DNA of 64,000 nucleotides, taken from contig JBITNC010000001.1 in NCBI GenBank assembly GCA_050084985.1, forward strand, positions 6,820,001 through 6,884,000, given 5' to 3'. This stretch comes from Nageia nagi (lineage: Eukaryota > Pinophyta). The first letter of the stretch is position 1. Each line of letters begins with the position of its first letter. A program made the translations under genes and the position numbers. Below are positions 47,077 to 59,280 of the stretch, piece by piece. Under the pieces are notes generated by a model that saw only the letters and a program-made list of their open reading frames with translations, had not been told where the DNA came from and searched no databases.

Positions 47077-47928
47077 TGTTAACACATAAAAATGCATTTA
47101 TGTTTTTAAATCAATAAATTAATGAAATATGCTTGGCCAAAATATATGTCTTGAATGTATTAAAGTGATAATATCAATGTTTATCTTGAATATGAATTTT
47201 ATAATGATTATCTTGAATATTGCATGGATTATCTTGAATATTGCATGAATTATCATGTTATTGGTATGTTTATCTTGAATATTGTGAATTATCCTTATTT
47301 ATGTAGATGCATGCGACCCATGGGTTGTATTATCTATTATCTATATAAATAAGGGATCTAATAGTAAGTCCACACAACAAGGATACACATGATCCCATGT
47401 ATGGTCTTGTAAGTGGCTACCCCTTATGGTATCTCTTGGTACCGCCTACAAGGATGTGGTTTGTGTGCTTCCTTTTGCGAGCTATCCTGACATCCAAGAT
47501 CTATTCTGATATCATACTGCTATCCGAGACATCCATATTGAAGTTCTGGACTTGATCAAGAAGTTAAGAATCATCAAATGAAGGCCGCTGGTGCTCCTTT
47601 ATGAATGAAAGAACACCGTTGGCGCTCTTATATTACTAAAATAGACCACCTATGGTCCTCTTTTTACATTTTCACAGGTCATAACATTGTTGGAAAGGTA
47701 GCTCATTATCAGTACATTGCCAATATCTTCATCTTTCATTGTTAGGTACATTCTATGAGGTAAGTACACAAATTACAGTCTTGGTTGGTACAATTACATT
47801 TCTAAATTGGTTATTTTGTTTATTGTTATCTAGAATAAATTGCTATCCGTAGCTTAAATACAGATAACATTGAGTTTGTAGATATTTGTCTATTTACTTA
47901 TTTGCACGCTCAATTTTATTTGTAAACA
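47077..47928 (+). repeat. 5' LTR of element C
   Basis: It runs TGTTAACACA to TTTGTAAACA. It is homologous to the B LTRs but lacks their 104-bp terminal duplication. It contains a dyad site at 47644-47658. Confidence 0.9.
47341..47355 (+). promoter_or_regulatory. TATA box in 5' LTR of element C
   Basis: CTATATAAATAAGGG, unchanged in all four LTRs of the family. It is the likely promoter for the gag transcript. Confidence 0.55.
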
Positions 47929-47948
47929 TTTGGTGAACCCAACATGAA
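47929..47948 (+). other. Primer-binding site of element C
   Basis: TTTGGTGAACCCAACATGAA, directly after the LTR. It shares TTTGGTGAACCC with B. Confidence 0.7.
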
Positions 47949-48019
47949 GTGCACATCATTGTACTAAAACCCTAAAGGTTTTAGTTAAGACTGATATCTA
48001 TTTTGTGAGTGTTTTAGTC

Positions 48020-49240
48020 ATGGAGCAGCTCAAGTTATTCTTGCATAGTCTTTCAAAAAGAGATTTGGATGAATTACTGGGGGAAATTAGACATGATGAT
48101 CTAGAAGGATCCAGAGGAATGCAAAATAGTGCTGAGGGTGACAATAGTAATTTTCAAGCTACTATAGAAGGTATGCAAAGGTAGATAGATAGATTGGCAA
48201 GGGGATCAGCTTCCGCCTAATGATTCTTTCAAATTTGGTAGTCCCTTATGTGATGAGATTCATAGGCACATGCCACCATCTGACTACAAAGAGCCAAAAT
48301 TCAGTAAGTTCAATGGTGAAGGAGATCCAAGAAGACATATACAAAGATTCAAGGATGAGTGCAAACTCAAAATTGGTATAGACCAAAGATTACAAGCTAA
48401 ATTCTTTCCCCAGAGCCTGTAGGGAGAGGCTCGAGAATGGTTTTATGCCTTACCTGAAGGGTCCATCATATCATTTGAGGAATTTAGTAATTTGTTCCTG
48501 GAGCAATATAAGCATAACATCAAGAAGGAGGTTATGCTATCAGATTTATGTGCTATCAAGCAAGACAGTGATGAGCAACTAGACAAATTTGTTGTAAGGT
48601 TTAAGAAGACATGGCAGCAAGTGAAGACTAGATTAATAGAAAAAGAGGTAAATAACATTTTTAAAGAAGCTATTATATTGCCCTTACAATCATATGTTAT
48701 CGATTATACACATCTTACATTTTTCGATATGATGTATAAACTATTAGAGAAAGAAAAAGTCCTTGTGAAGCTAGGGCTTGTAAAGTATGGCAATAGTGAT
48801 AAGGCTAAAGCAAAGGATAAGAGACCGCAATTGCCAAAGAAAGACAAAACTATCCATGTGGCTAAGAAGACAAATGAGATGAAGGAGAAGAAATTTGTGA
48901 GATTTTCCATACCTCCAAGACATATCCTAAAAGACCTTGTGGCAAAAGGGTTATTACAACCCTTACCTAAGCATGAAGAAGATCCTACTGCAGAGAAACC
49001 TGCTTGGTATAAGGAAGATAGGTATTGTGAATATCATCAAACTAAGGGCCATGCTACTAATGGGTGTGGAAACCTTAGGGATAGAATAAGAAGCTCATAG
49101 AAGATGGATTCTATGTGTGTCCAGTAAAGGTCAAAGATACAGGAGAAGAACAACATGTCAATATGATTTTTCTTGAAGATGCTTGCGAGGCTAGCACCAA
49201 TGGGAGCTCCAGGCCCTCGAGGTATCATTTGGTAGATCAA
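48020..49240 (+). pseudogene. Gag of element C, frameshifted
   Basis: The start MEQLKLFLHSLSKRDLDELL matches B. A TAG stop lies at the same codon as B's second early stop (the codon after GMQR). Frameshifts follow at about 48230 and a further stop at about 48420. The best open part, 48492-49100 (202 codons), has FLEQYKHNIKKE, a long basic linker, PPRHILKDLVAKGLLQPLP and CEYHQTKGHATNGC. A one-base loss near 49090 ends it early relative to B. Confidence 0.82.
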
Positions 49241-49242
49241 TA

Positions 49243-49420
49243 TATATAAAAGAGAGAGAGAGAGAGTAAAGAAGCATAGGAGACAGGATGTCGAGTATAG
49301 AGGTAGAGAGATAGAGACAGAATGATCAAGAGAGGATGGAGAGGAGAAGGGAGAGTACAGAGGAGAGAGATGGAGAGAGAGCAATAAAGAGAGAGAGAGA
49401 GAATGATAGAAGAAGCACTT
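49243..49420 (+). repeat. Purine-only GA-rich low-complexity tract in C
   Basis: Almost entirely A and G with many GAGA runs, between the gag end and the PMD end. B has a T-run and no such tract at the equivalent place. Confidence 0.85.
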
Positions 49421-49762
49421 TGGTTCAGTCACTAACAGATGTCATGGTCAAGAGATTGGGGGGCTTCATGATGTCATAACAGGAGCATAGCATTGTATTT
49501 ATGTTAATAGGACCACCAGCAGTCCTCTTTTAGTAGAAAAATAGGAGAAAGTAAAAGGTACCAACTACTCCCGTAGCGTGAGAAGTTAGAATTTCAGGTT
49601 GTGTCATTGGCATTCATTTTTAAGGATCACAGAACATCAAATTCATTCATCACAAGTACATGTGCAAGAGTAAACCAGGTACCAAAATTTGTGTTTTATA
49701 TATATATCATGATAAAAATGTTTCTATTTATAATATAATTGGATGAGATCACATAGAATGAC

Positions 49763-51544
49763 CTAGAATCTCCTACTAGAGCCCCCTCCCCCTACACTAT
49801 AGCTAGTAGCCCTGCTAGATGTGCCACCCCCACACCATGCCTTGTACTTATTTGCACATGCTTTCTCCTCATCGATCTGTCTCTTGGCCTGGCGAAGCTA
49901 CTCATAGAGGGCCTTGATCTCCTTGTTGGCTACCTGTAGGTCCTGATAGATCCCAGTATAATCTCCTCCTTCGAACCATAGATGACCCTATAGCTCTCTA
50001 ATCTCCTCATCCTTCTAATTGATTTGACCATGTAGCTTAGCCATCTCGACCTTAGGATCTGTGACATAGCATAAACATATCATGTTAATCATTGGTAGAT
50101 CATAAAAAGTCGAAAATCAAAGCAAAGAAAAAGAGAAAATAGGTTACCATCATCATCCTCATCATAGTCTTCCTCCTCCCAATTTGTATCCGTCTCATAC
50201 TCAGGTTCATACTCATCCTGGTCTGGATTGGTCTCCTCATTATCGTCATGACCTACATCTAGAGATGTGTTGTGAGCATATGTCGGGCTACTCTCTCCTC
50301 CCCACCCTCCCACCATGAAGGGAGCATCCCATATGGTCTGTATGTCTCCTATGTCTTCATCCTCCCATGTATCATCACTTGAGTCGACATCATGAATACC
50401 TATGTGGTGAGGATGGTGTGTCCTCCACCAGTCTAGATAGTCCTCCGTGTGATCAGGTTCATCTATGTCATCATTGACCCCATGGTTGAAGTCCTTGCTA
50501 GGGGACTCCCAATCTGAGTCCCAGTCAGGTACTGCTCATAGTCCTCTGGGAGATGCCTACTATGGTAGTAGCACACCACTATCCTATAATCATCCGGTAT
50601 GCCCTATTGGAGGTTGAATTGATGAAGTACCTACTCTAGCCTATATAGCTCCACTAGTGCCCTATGTGCCTGTATGTATGTAGCGTGTCTCACCCATGCC
50701 ATCTCCTTTATGTCCTCCTCCCACTCTGGTACACCTCCCTGATAAGGATGCTAGTATATTTGCACCTCCTTAGTAGGTCAAATCGTACCCACCATCCCTC
50801 TAGGTCCATGCTGGGAAAATCTAGTCCCTTTATCATTGCCCACTATTGCTAGGTGGGTACATCATCTGGCTGGTCTTGGGGCAATGTCATCGGTCTAGAA
50901 ATGATGATGTGATCATATGCCCACACCTGCAGTATCATAGAATGAGCTACCTGTATCCCCTCTCTCTCCACCTCTGCAAAGCCATGGAGGTCATGATAGA
51001 GTTGCGCTAGTATCACGGGGCACCATGCATACTGCTACCTATGTGTCACCATGTCCTATATAATAGGAACCATGCCTATAGGGAAGGTCTCACTACTCTT
51101 GTCCGGTAGATAATAGCATCTAAAAGGTAAGCAATGAGGAGCCTCATCCATAGGTCACCTTGTGCTGGAGGATATTTTAACACATGTCTCACTAGGGACA
51201 CACCCCTCTTCTTGTGATTTACTTCATTTGACCCTGTCAACCATGTAGCCCATACCTTTGCTTGTTGAACAGGAACCATGTTCACTAGCCTCCCCCTGAT
51301 AGAAAGTCTAGTGATCCAGTAGATATCCTCTAGTGTCATAGTGATCTCACCAATCGAAAGGTGAAAGGTGTTGGAATTTGGATCCCACCTCTCCATCAAA
51401 CTATCAACATGTTGTAGTCATGAAACACATAATCAAAAATGCAAGGTAGCTGAAGGAAATGTCCTCCAGAATGCTTTAGGCTATGTCAGTTTGTGGCCAC
51501 TGTTGGGCAGTGGTGAAGGTGGCACTCTTATCGGATGGTCGCAT
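49763..51544 (-). pseudogene. PMD (plant mobile domain) protein gene, element C copy
   Basis: The minus-strand frame starts at 51544 (MRPSDKSATFTTAQQWPQT), then reads ISFSYLAF, MMERWDPNSNTFHLSIGE, MTLEDIYWITRLSIRGR and WATWLTGSNEVNHKKRGVS. The acidic tail (TNWEEEDYDEDDD) precedes an 89-nt intron at 50147-50059. The coiled-coil exon ends SSRRF at 49763. Stops at 51058-51056, 51037-51035 and 50753-50751 match the positions of three stops in B, and other lesions are private. PMD proteins in plants act in gene and transposon silencing complexes; a function here is unproven. Confidence 0.75.
50059..50147 (-). other. Intron of the PMD gene in element C
   Basis: GTAACC..CACAG on the minus strand, 89 nt as in B, with the same codon phase. 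In this copy the exon after it carries its own base changes. Confidence 0.7.
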
Positions 51545-52158
51545 AAGGTATGAATGATTCTGTAAGAAAAGAGTGATCAAAATGCAAGTTAGTATCAGAT
51601 ATGAAACAAAAATGGTAAAAAATAGTATTGGTAAAGAGGACCGCCCATAGTCTAGATCAGGTAAAAGGGACGACCCATGATCCAAACTAGGGCAAAATGG
51701 ACCACCAGCAGTCCTATTTCTATGCACAAAGGTCGATAAAATTTAGGGTACAGGTGCATACGGATGAGCATAGTATAGCCATGATACCAGAAGTTCGAAA
51801 ATAAATAGAATGCAAAGGGGAAAATGAAGGGCTAGGGTATTCAACAAGAAAACCCTAGGGGCAATTTGGAAAACTAGTATATAGGTAGCTAAATCTGAAA
51901 GCAGGTAAAAATATAGCAAGAAAAGGTAAGAGATGTAATGTACCTAATGACCAGCAAGAGAATCGCTACTAATGCAGCTCTATGTCTATTTTGACATGTG
52001 ATTGGTAGGGCCATAGTGTGTAACATGGTAGTACAAGAAATATCACCTAGTGATAGTGACAAAATCACCAGCTAAACCTCTCTGAATCAGTCTCTCAAGC
52101 TCTAGGATACTCTCAGCTATGAAAATGATAGTGTGATCAAATGAGGAAGGGTGGGGCC

Positions 52159-52167
52159 CCTTTTATA
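52159..52167 (-). promoter_or_regulatory. TATA box of the PMD gene in element C
   Basis: TATAAAAGG on the minus strand, within the same TATAAAAGGGGCC context as B, about 620 bp upstream of the PMD ATG. Confidence 0.6.
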
Positions 52168-52486
52168 GAAAAGTTAGGGCACATACTTCAAGACAAATTT
52201 TGATTTTGAGCATTTAGTGTATGTGGATAAGTAATTAGGTATCAGTCTGGAATCTAGGGGTGATTCGCAAGGACCTGATCTTCATGGTTTTCGATGAATC
52301 CTTAAGAAAAGGACTACTTGTGGTCTTAGAAGAAGATTGCCAACATTCTAAATCTACCAAAAAGGACCGCCGCATTCCTTTATCCAAAAAATCAACTTAT
52401 CTAAGTATCATGGGTGCATCACAAGTGCTTGATCAAGGGTATATCTAGGAGAATATTGCTTTGAGTTTCATGTTTATAGACCTGTG

Positions 52487-52750
52487 TTATCAGCTTATCA
52501 TGTCTATGGGTGGAGTTCCAGCTCCTGTTATCAGCTTATCATGTCTATGGGTGGAGTTCTAGCTCCTATTATCAGCTTATCAGGCCTATGGGTGGAGTTT
52601 TAGCTCTTGTTATCAGCTTATCATGTCTATGGGTGGAGTTCTAGCTCCCATTATCAGCTTATCATGCCTATGGGTGGAGTTCCAGCTCCTGTTATCAGCT
52701 TATCATGTCTATGGGTGGAGTTCCAGCTCCTGTTATCAGCTTATCATGCT
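52487..52750 (+). repeat. 41-bp tandem array, element C
   Basis: Six full units and a partial one, starting at 52487, 52528, 52569, 52610, 52651, 52692 and 52733. Each begins TTATCAGCTTATCA. It is the reverse complement of the B array at 29444-29700. Confidence 0.92.
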
Positions 52751-53320
52751 TGGTGGAGTTTCAGCTCCATCAGTTTATCATTATTTTGCAAGGTTTGATT
52801 CTTATGCAACTGTAGCATACCTCTTGGTGTGAAGGCTTAGTTGTGTGGAACTTAGCTCTCCTCTATCAGCTTATCATGCCTCTTGGTGGAGTTTCAGCTC
52901 CATCAGTTTATCATTGTTTTGCAGGGTTCGGTTCTTATGCAACTGTAGCATACCTCTTGGTGCGAAGGCTCAGTTGTGTGGAACTTAGCTCTCCTCTATT
53001 AGCTTATCATGCCTCTTGGTGGAGTTTCATCTCCATCAGTTTATCATTGTTTTGTGAAGTTCGGTTCTTATGCAACTACAACATGCCTCTTGGTGTGAAG
53101 TCTTAGTTGTGTGGAACTTAGCTCTCACATATCAGCTTATCATTATTTTGTAGAGTTTGGTTCTTATGCAACTGCAGCATGCCTCTTGGTGCAAAGTCTC
53201 AGTTGTGTGGAACTTCGCTCTCATGTATCAGCTTATCATTATTTTGCAAAGTTTAGTTCTTATGCAACTATAGCATACCTCTTGGTGCGAAGTCTCAGTT
53301 GTGTGGAACTTAGCTCTCCC
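52750..53320 (+). repeat. ~90-130-bp tandem array, element C
   Basis: Five units share TTAGTTGTGTGGAACTTAGC-like and CCTCTTGGTG segments. Some units include an extra TGGTGGAGTTTCAGCTCCAT piece, derived from the 41-bp array next to it. Corresponds to 28854-29420 in B. Confidence 0.85.
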
Positions 53321-53329
53321 CTATGAGTG

Positions 53330-53560
53330 GTTATGGTTATCAGGTCTTATCTTGTGATGTGGTCAGTGTGTGTATGTTTGTCATGTCTTGTCTTGTGATG
53401 TGGTCATGTGTGTTGTCATGTGTTGTCATGTCTTGTCTTGTGATGTGGTCTTGTCAAGTTGTCATCAGGTCGTCATGTCTGTCGTCATGGTTATCATGTC
53501 TTGTCTTGTGATGTGGTCTTGTCAAGTCGTCTATCAAGTCATTTTCATGCGTGTTGTAGG
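53330..53560 (+). repeat. GTCATGTCTTGTCTTGTGAT-type tandem array, element C
   Basis: Irregular units of about 30-45 bp containing CATGTCTTGTCTTGTGATGT. Corresponds to the 45-bp array at 28680-28850 in B. Confidence 0.8.
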
Positions 53561-53844
53561 TTTATTATCATGGGTCATTAGTATTATAGCAAGATTATCA
53601 GATTATTAGATATATCAGGCTATCACCTTCTATGGCAAAATGCAAGGGGCAAGCATGCCCAAGGTAATATCAAAAGGGAGTTTTCTCAACCCATATCTAG
53701 TACTAATAAGCTTTATCATGATGTTGTTTAAGTTTAGAATGGTTAGTGTTATCATTGCTTATCAAAATTGTTTGCTATGATGTTGTGTTTTTTTACTTTG
53801 AATGTAAAATCTCAACTCACCTCATGTTTCTTTCGATTTCACAT

Positions 53845-53859
53845 CCAAAGTAGGGCATC
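53845..53859 (+). other. Polypurine tract of element C
   Basis: CCAAAGTAGGGCATC, directly before the 3' LTR; one base different from B. Confidence 0.65.
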
Positions 53860-54711
53860 TGTTAACACATAAAAATGCATTTATGTTTTTAAATCAATAA
53901 ATTAATGAAATATGCTTGGCCAAAATATATGTCTTGAATGTATTAAAGTGATAATATCAATGTTTATCTTGAATATGAATTTTATAATGATTATCTTGAA
54001 TATTGCATGGATTATCTTGAATATTGCATGAATTATCATGTTATTGGTATGTTTATCTTGAATATTGTGAATTATCCTTATTTATGTAGATGCATGCCGA
54101 CCCATGGGTTGTATTATCTATTATCTATATAAATAAGGGATCTAATAGTAAGTCCACACAACAAGGATACACATGATCCCATGTATGGTCTTGTAAGTGG
54201 CTACCCCTTATGGTATCTCTTGGTACAGCCTACAAGGATGTGGTTTGTGTGCTTCCTTTCGCGAGCTATCTTGACATCCAAGATCTATTCTGATATCATA
54301 CTACTATCTAAGACATCCATATTGAAGTTCTGGACTTGATCAAGAAGTTAAGAATCATCAAACGAAGGCCACCAGTGCTCCTTTGCGAATAAAAGAACAC
54401 CGTTGGTGCTCTTATATACTGAAATGGACTACTTACGGTCCTCTTTTTGCATTTTCATAGGTCACAACATTGTTGGAAAGGTAGCTCATTATCAGTACAT
54501 CACCAATATCTTCATCTTTCGTTGTCAGGTACATTCTGTGAGGTAAGTACACAAATTATAGTATTGGTTGGTACAATTACATTTCTAAATTGGTTATTTT
54601 GTTTATTGTTATCTAGAATAAATTGCTATCCATAGCTTAAACATAGATAACATTGAGTTTGTAGATATTTGCCTATTTACTTATTTGCACGCTCAATTTT
54701 ATTTGTAAACA
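53860..54711 (+). repeat. 3' LTR of element C
   Basis: Partner of 47077-47928 with the same length. TATA box CTATATAAATAAGGG at 54125-54139. Followed by the TSD TCTTT. Confidence 0.9.
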
Positions 54712-54716
54712 TCTTT

Positions 54717-55983
54717 ATTGTAGTATTTATCAATATTTATTAGAAAGAATCAATTAGGAATACATATACATCATACAAGTACATAATCATATGTTAATAA
54801 GCATACACATATTTTTGATACACCATTTAATTGGGTGTCTAACCAAGAGGCATATTACCATCCAATAAGGGTTAAATCCCATTGTGGGCACCTTGGAATT
54901 TTAAGGAACCAAGGTAAGGATCCCCTTAGTTTATGTAGATTACATTAGGTTTATTTCTATTCTAGGTATAAACAAATAAAGACTTCAAATACTTACCTTA
55001 TCAAATCTTGAACATATAAGGACATATATAAACCCATCTTTATCTTGCCACACCTTGGCTATTAGAATACTCAAGTACACCATTAAATCTTTGGAGGTTT
55101 TTTATATATTTGAATTAATTTTGTCAAATATTTTATAGATATTTCATCTATATTTTGCCCATAAACACCAAAAGTTGAAAAATACTTTTCTAAAGACTTT
55201 CTCTTTTATGGTGTTAATAAGAGATTATTTTCTTTTAATTTTTTTTATCATAAATCATAATTAATTTTATCTAATTTCTTAGACAAACCTTCTTGGGTAC
55301 AAACAAAAATAGATTTGAAAGTTTTAAAATTCAATTTGCTTAAAATTATAATTGATCATCAAAATATTGATCAAGCTTTGTAAATCAATACTCACGGATC
55401 AATTAGCCTATCCAATTGGTTTATAGGGGACTAATCCTAGGTAGAATATATTAGACCTTTATTTTTGTATATTTTTCAATCATGTGTGTCTCTCTAGTTA
55501 GATTTTTGAGTTTTTAATTTTCTCTATATAATAATTCATTATCTAATTTGTACATACTTTTATTCATTAGATATCCATGGTAAGAGTTTTTAAGCATTCT
55601 TATCATTTTCTCTGGTACACTTGTGGTCATCTTGTTGACTGTTGATCAACCTATCAATTGGTACCTACAAGTTGGTATATAACATACCTATTGATAAATA
55701 AAGACTTATAACACATATTTAAAATCTCAAAAATCATTATTTATGAACCAAAATAAGAGCATCTAGATCAGATCTAGCATTCCTTTGTATTTTCTAGCTT
55801 AATTTCATTGTTTACTTCATCATAGGCTTGATTTGCATTTATGGGATAATGCAATTTATATCATGTTTAGGTGGGATTACTTGCACCTTATCTTATGGAT
55901 TTAAAGTTACATTATCATATATTTTATCATACTTATCATTCACTTACATTAATTTATCACTCTGAGAACCCTAATACCACTGG
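54717..55983. other. Spacer between C and G, no gene seen
   Basis: About 1.3 kb, AT-rich, no recognisable frame, repeat or element boundary. Confidence 0.5.
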
Positions 55984-56843
55984 TATACACCCTAAATTAT
56001 GTAAATAATAATACAAACATAAAATAAATCTACAAAGATGACATTTATTCAAATATAATGATAAATAAATAAAAAGTATGCACCTGATTATGATAAAGGT
56101 AATTCTTAAGGTATGGTAGAGATATATAGAGGATTGGATCGGATAAAAGGCAAGCATGTATATGATATTAATGTATGTTTGTATCATCCTTTGTTTGTAT
56201 CTTTGGATCATAAGGAAGTACACTATAGATGACATGTGATCTCTACAATGTTGGTATCCTAAAACTTACAAAATTAGATCACATACAAAATCATAGCATG
56301 TAAGAAAATCTCATAACATAACATATTCTCAAATAGGTGGCATCTAGAGACATTGTAAGTGTAGTATGATCAATGTATGGACAACCACCTATTAAAGAGA
56401 TATGATAGGGGTTATTTTGTAGTGCACCTCCTTTTATAATTGTAAGGATAAAATATAGTTTGAGAGCTAACTTTGAAATAAAACTAATCATATTAATAAA
56501 ATTATATAATAACATGCAATATTAATGATATTCTCAAGACAATTCTAGATATAAATATGATTAAGAGATATTAGCCTTAATTAGCATATATTTAGTATTT
56601 AATTAGCATATTAGCCTTGATATTATAGATATTTGCATTATTTAAATAATATAAAACATAGATATTTAAAATATAATTTATTAGTAAATAATAAATCATT
56701 TTTAGTCGTATACATTTCACCCTTGTTTGGATATGTAATGAAAAGCATTAAAACTGCATAATCCAAAGAATAAAAAGGAAGTGTAGAAAAAATTTCAACA
56801 AAATTTAAAGAGCACTTCCCTAAATGATTTTTGAGCATCATCA
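55984..56843 (-). repeat. 3' LTR of element G (right edge inferred)
   Basis: The left edge pairs TATACACCCTAAATT with TGTAGACCCTAAATT at 63486. Homology can be followed to about 56548, where the window's right copy ends. The edge at 56843 is inferred from CATCATCA followed by a pyrimidine tract (PPT on the minus strand). Confidence 0.55.
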
Positions 56844-56870
56844 ATTTTTTTCCTCCTTTATGCCCCCTTT
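56844..56870 (-). other. Candidate polypurine tract of element G
   Basis: On the minus strand AAAGGGGGCATAAAGGAGG followed by an A run, directly before the inferred LTR. Confidence 0.45.
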
Positions 56871-59280
56871 TGATTTGATATCCCCAGGAAAGCTCCATGA
56901 ATGGGGAAGTTAAAGTAAAAATATAATGCAAGATATAGCCTACAAAACATGAAAGAAATATACTCACATAGATCATATCTTTTAAAGGAATATAGTATTG
57001 AAAAATAATAATATGATAATTAAAACATAATGAAAATAATCATGTAACATAACCACTTATTTCCATCAACCAGAACCCTAAAATTTAGATCTAATTTTTT
57101 TGATTTGGTTTAACACTCGATATTCTAGGAATGAACTAGGTGATCCCACATGAGCTTGGTAATGCTGCTAGCCAATTCAGCACTCACATGGCAAGATTGG
57201 TCAAGAACCTAAGGTAACCAACCCTGATAAACTTTTCTAGTATTCACTCCTCAACACTCATCCTATTGAGAAGATGCTCCAAAAGTAAGCCCACCATTCC
57301 TATTCCATAGCCTATGTGTAATAAATAAGCTTTTTGGTCATAGCATAGTGTTTTTCTACTTGGGGCCCATACCACCCAAGAGATCACACTTCCACTAAGT
57401 TAGCATCACCACCTAATGATAACTCTCCATATTAAAGGAGCAAATAGTTTAGTTTATCCTAGGTAAAACTTCCATATGAGTAGATAACATTACCTATGGA
57501 ATAATCATCATACCCCTATCTACTAACTGTAAGTGGTATGAATACTAGTTACCTTCATTCGGTGATAGTAGTTTTTACAATTTCTATCCCTATCTAACTC
57601 ATCTATCAGAGAATATGAGTCACTAGCCTACCCATAAATATCAGTTAAGCTTACCATGTGGTCTAGCATCCCCATACCCATAACTTAGGGAGCCATTGGA
57701 TAATAAATAATATCCTTAAGTGGTTGTTTAGTCTAATTTATTATTAAATGTGTTGATAAAAAGAACTACCCATGGCCTACTAACCATAAACTAATGTTTT
57801 CAAACAATGAAGAGGGTGCAAGACACCATACACAAATAATACCTATAGTTTAACACCATTCATCTTTTCCCACAAGTTGTACATCAAAATTTTTGGTTAT
57901 AGGCTTGCTTAAGAAGTCTCCTAATTCTATTTATCTCATACGCATTGTATCGTGTATATGGGTCTACATTTTAAAAGTTCTCTTGCATACATAAAGTATC
58001 AAGTCATGAGGAAATATCTAGCCATTATTTCTACAAAAGTGATCTAATGCTAAGGGTTCATGTAATGAATATTCTTTTTATTTTTCATTTAGTAAGGTAG
58101 GTCAATTTGGTGAAGGTTCTCTACCATTTTCTTGCATTCATCCCAAAGGATCCCAAATAATCCCATTGGATGTCATTTGTACCCAATTTGATTTCAATAG
58201 TCCCTAGAATATCCCGAATGATACTAAATTATATTTTGAAGTCTTAATTCTAAATTAGGATTATTTTTTAATCAATCTACTTATTTAGAAGTTTTGTTAA
58301 AATCATTTACTTTATTAATTTGTAATACCCATTAATCACTTTTATGAAAAAAATAGTAATTCCTACTCCTAGTAATCCATATAATCAATACTAGTAGTAT
58401 TTGACAACCATAATTAAAATAAATCTCATTAAATCATAATATTAATATTTTTCTAAAAATTATATAAATAAAAATTAATCTACAAGATTCATAAATTAAT
58501 ACCTAATATAATCCATCTATGAAATGTATGAATGACATTTACTTTCATAAACTTCTAAGATTCTATAATTTAATACAAGTAGAAATCATGCATTATACAA
58601 AAGCATTTCAAATATAATACAACCCATTTAATCACTAATGGGATCTTTTTGACAAATCATAATATTTCATATCCAATGAGTTTGTAATTCAAATTTGTTC
58701 ATGCCATATGGTTTTGATTATTATATCAACTATTGAACATATCCATCAATCTTCATGCAACGAGCATCAAACATCCCCTTGGATCTTGGTATATGGATCA
58801 AGTACTAGGAGGGAGGAGGATGAGGACAACCCTTTTAAAATTTGACCATTATGCAAATGAATTTAACTATAGACCTTAGGAGAAATTATCTCCTTTCCTT
58901 GGTCAATGTACACTAATCTATTATTTATTTACCTTACAATTAATCTATCTTAAATAATTAAATAATTCACAATAAGGTCTTGGATACCTTAATAATTAAT
59001 TTATGAAATTGGTACCATATGAATTATTTTACTAAACATTATATTAATATCATAATCTCAAAACCATAGTTTATTTAATACAAGATTCTAAAGAGTTTTC
59101 GAATTACTTATTAAAAATATTAAACAAAACTTATCACCTCATTAGATACTAATTAATTTAATTGATGAACTTAAATAATAACAAGAAAATATATTTTTAT
59201 TAATTCATCTTTCCTTACTTTCACATGAATTTGACAATATTTCTTTACTAAGATGATACAAATCATATTAATACTTTAAT
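56871..59280. other. Internal region of G, no gene seen
   Basis: No frame resembling gag, protease, reverse transcriptase or integrase on either strand. Somewhat richer in C than the surroundings at 57100-57700. Confidence 0.45.

Larger units (their letters stand above)
47077..54711 (+). mobile_element. Element C: gag-only LTR retroelement with antisense PMD gene (B family)
   Basis: Two 852-bp LTRs (47077-47928, 53860-54711) are flanked by the TSD TCTTT (47072-47076, 54712-54716). Order on the plus strand: PBS, gag, a purine-rich spacer, PMD gene on the minus strand, PMD promoter, three tandem arrays, PPT. This is the same order as B, in the opposite orientation in the window. No pol motifs were found in 5.9 kb. 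LTRs differ by roughly 30 bases, mostly transitions. Confidence 0.9.

Noticed and set aside
49037-49432. 131-codon minus-strand Ser/Leu-rich frame
   Set aside because: It is the complement of the purine-only tract plus the gag end; composition-driven.
52487-53560. CRISPR-like array
   Set aside because: Repeats are directly adjacent without unique spacers, inside a plant retroelement; it is minisatellite.
52607-53609. Several plus-strand open frames of 60-87 codons
   Set aside because: Same explanation: tandem-array translations in element C.
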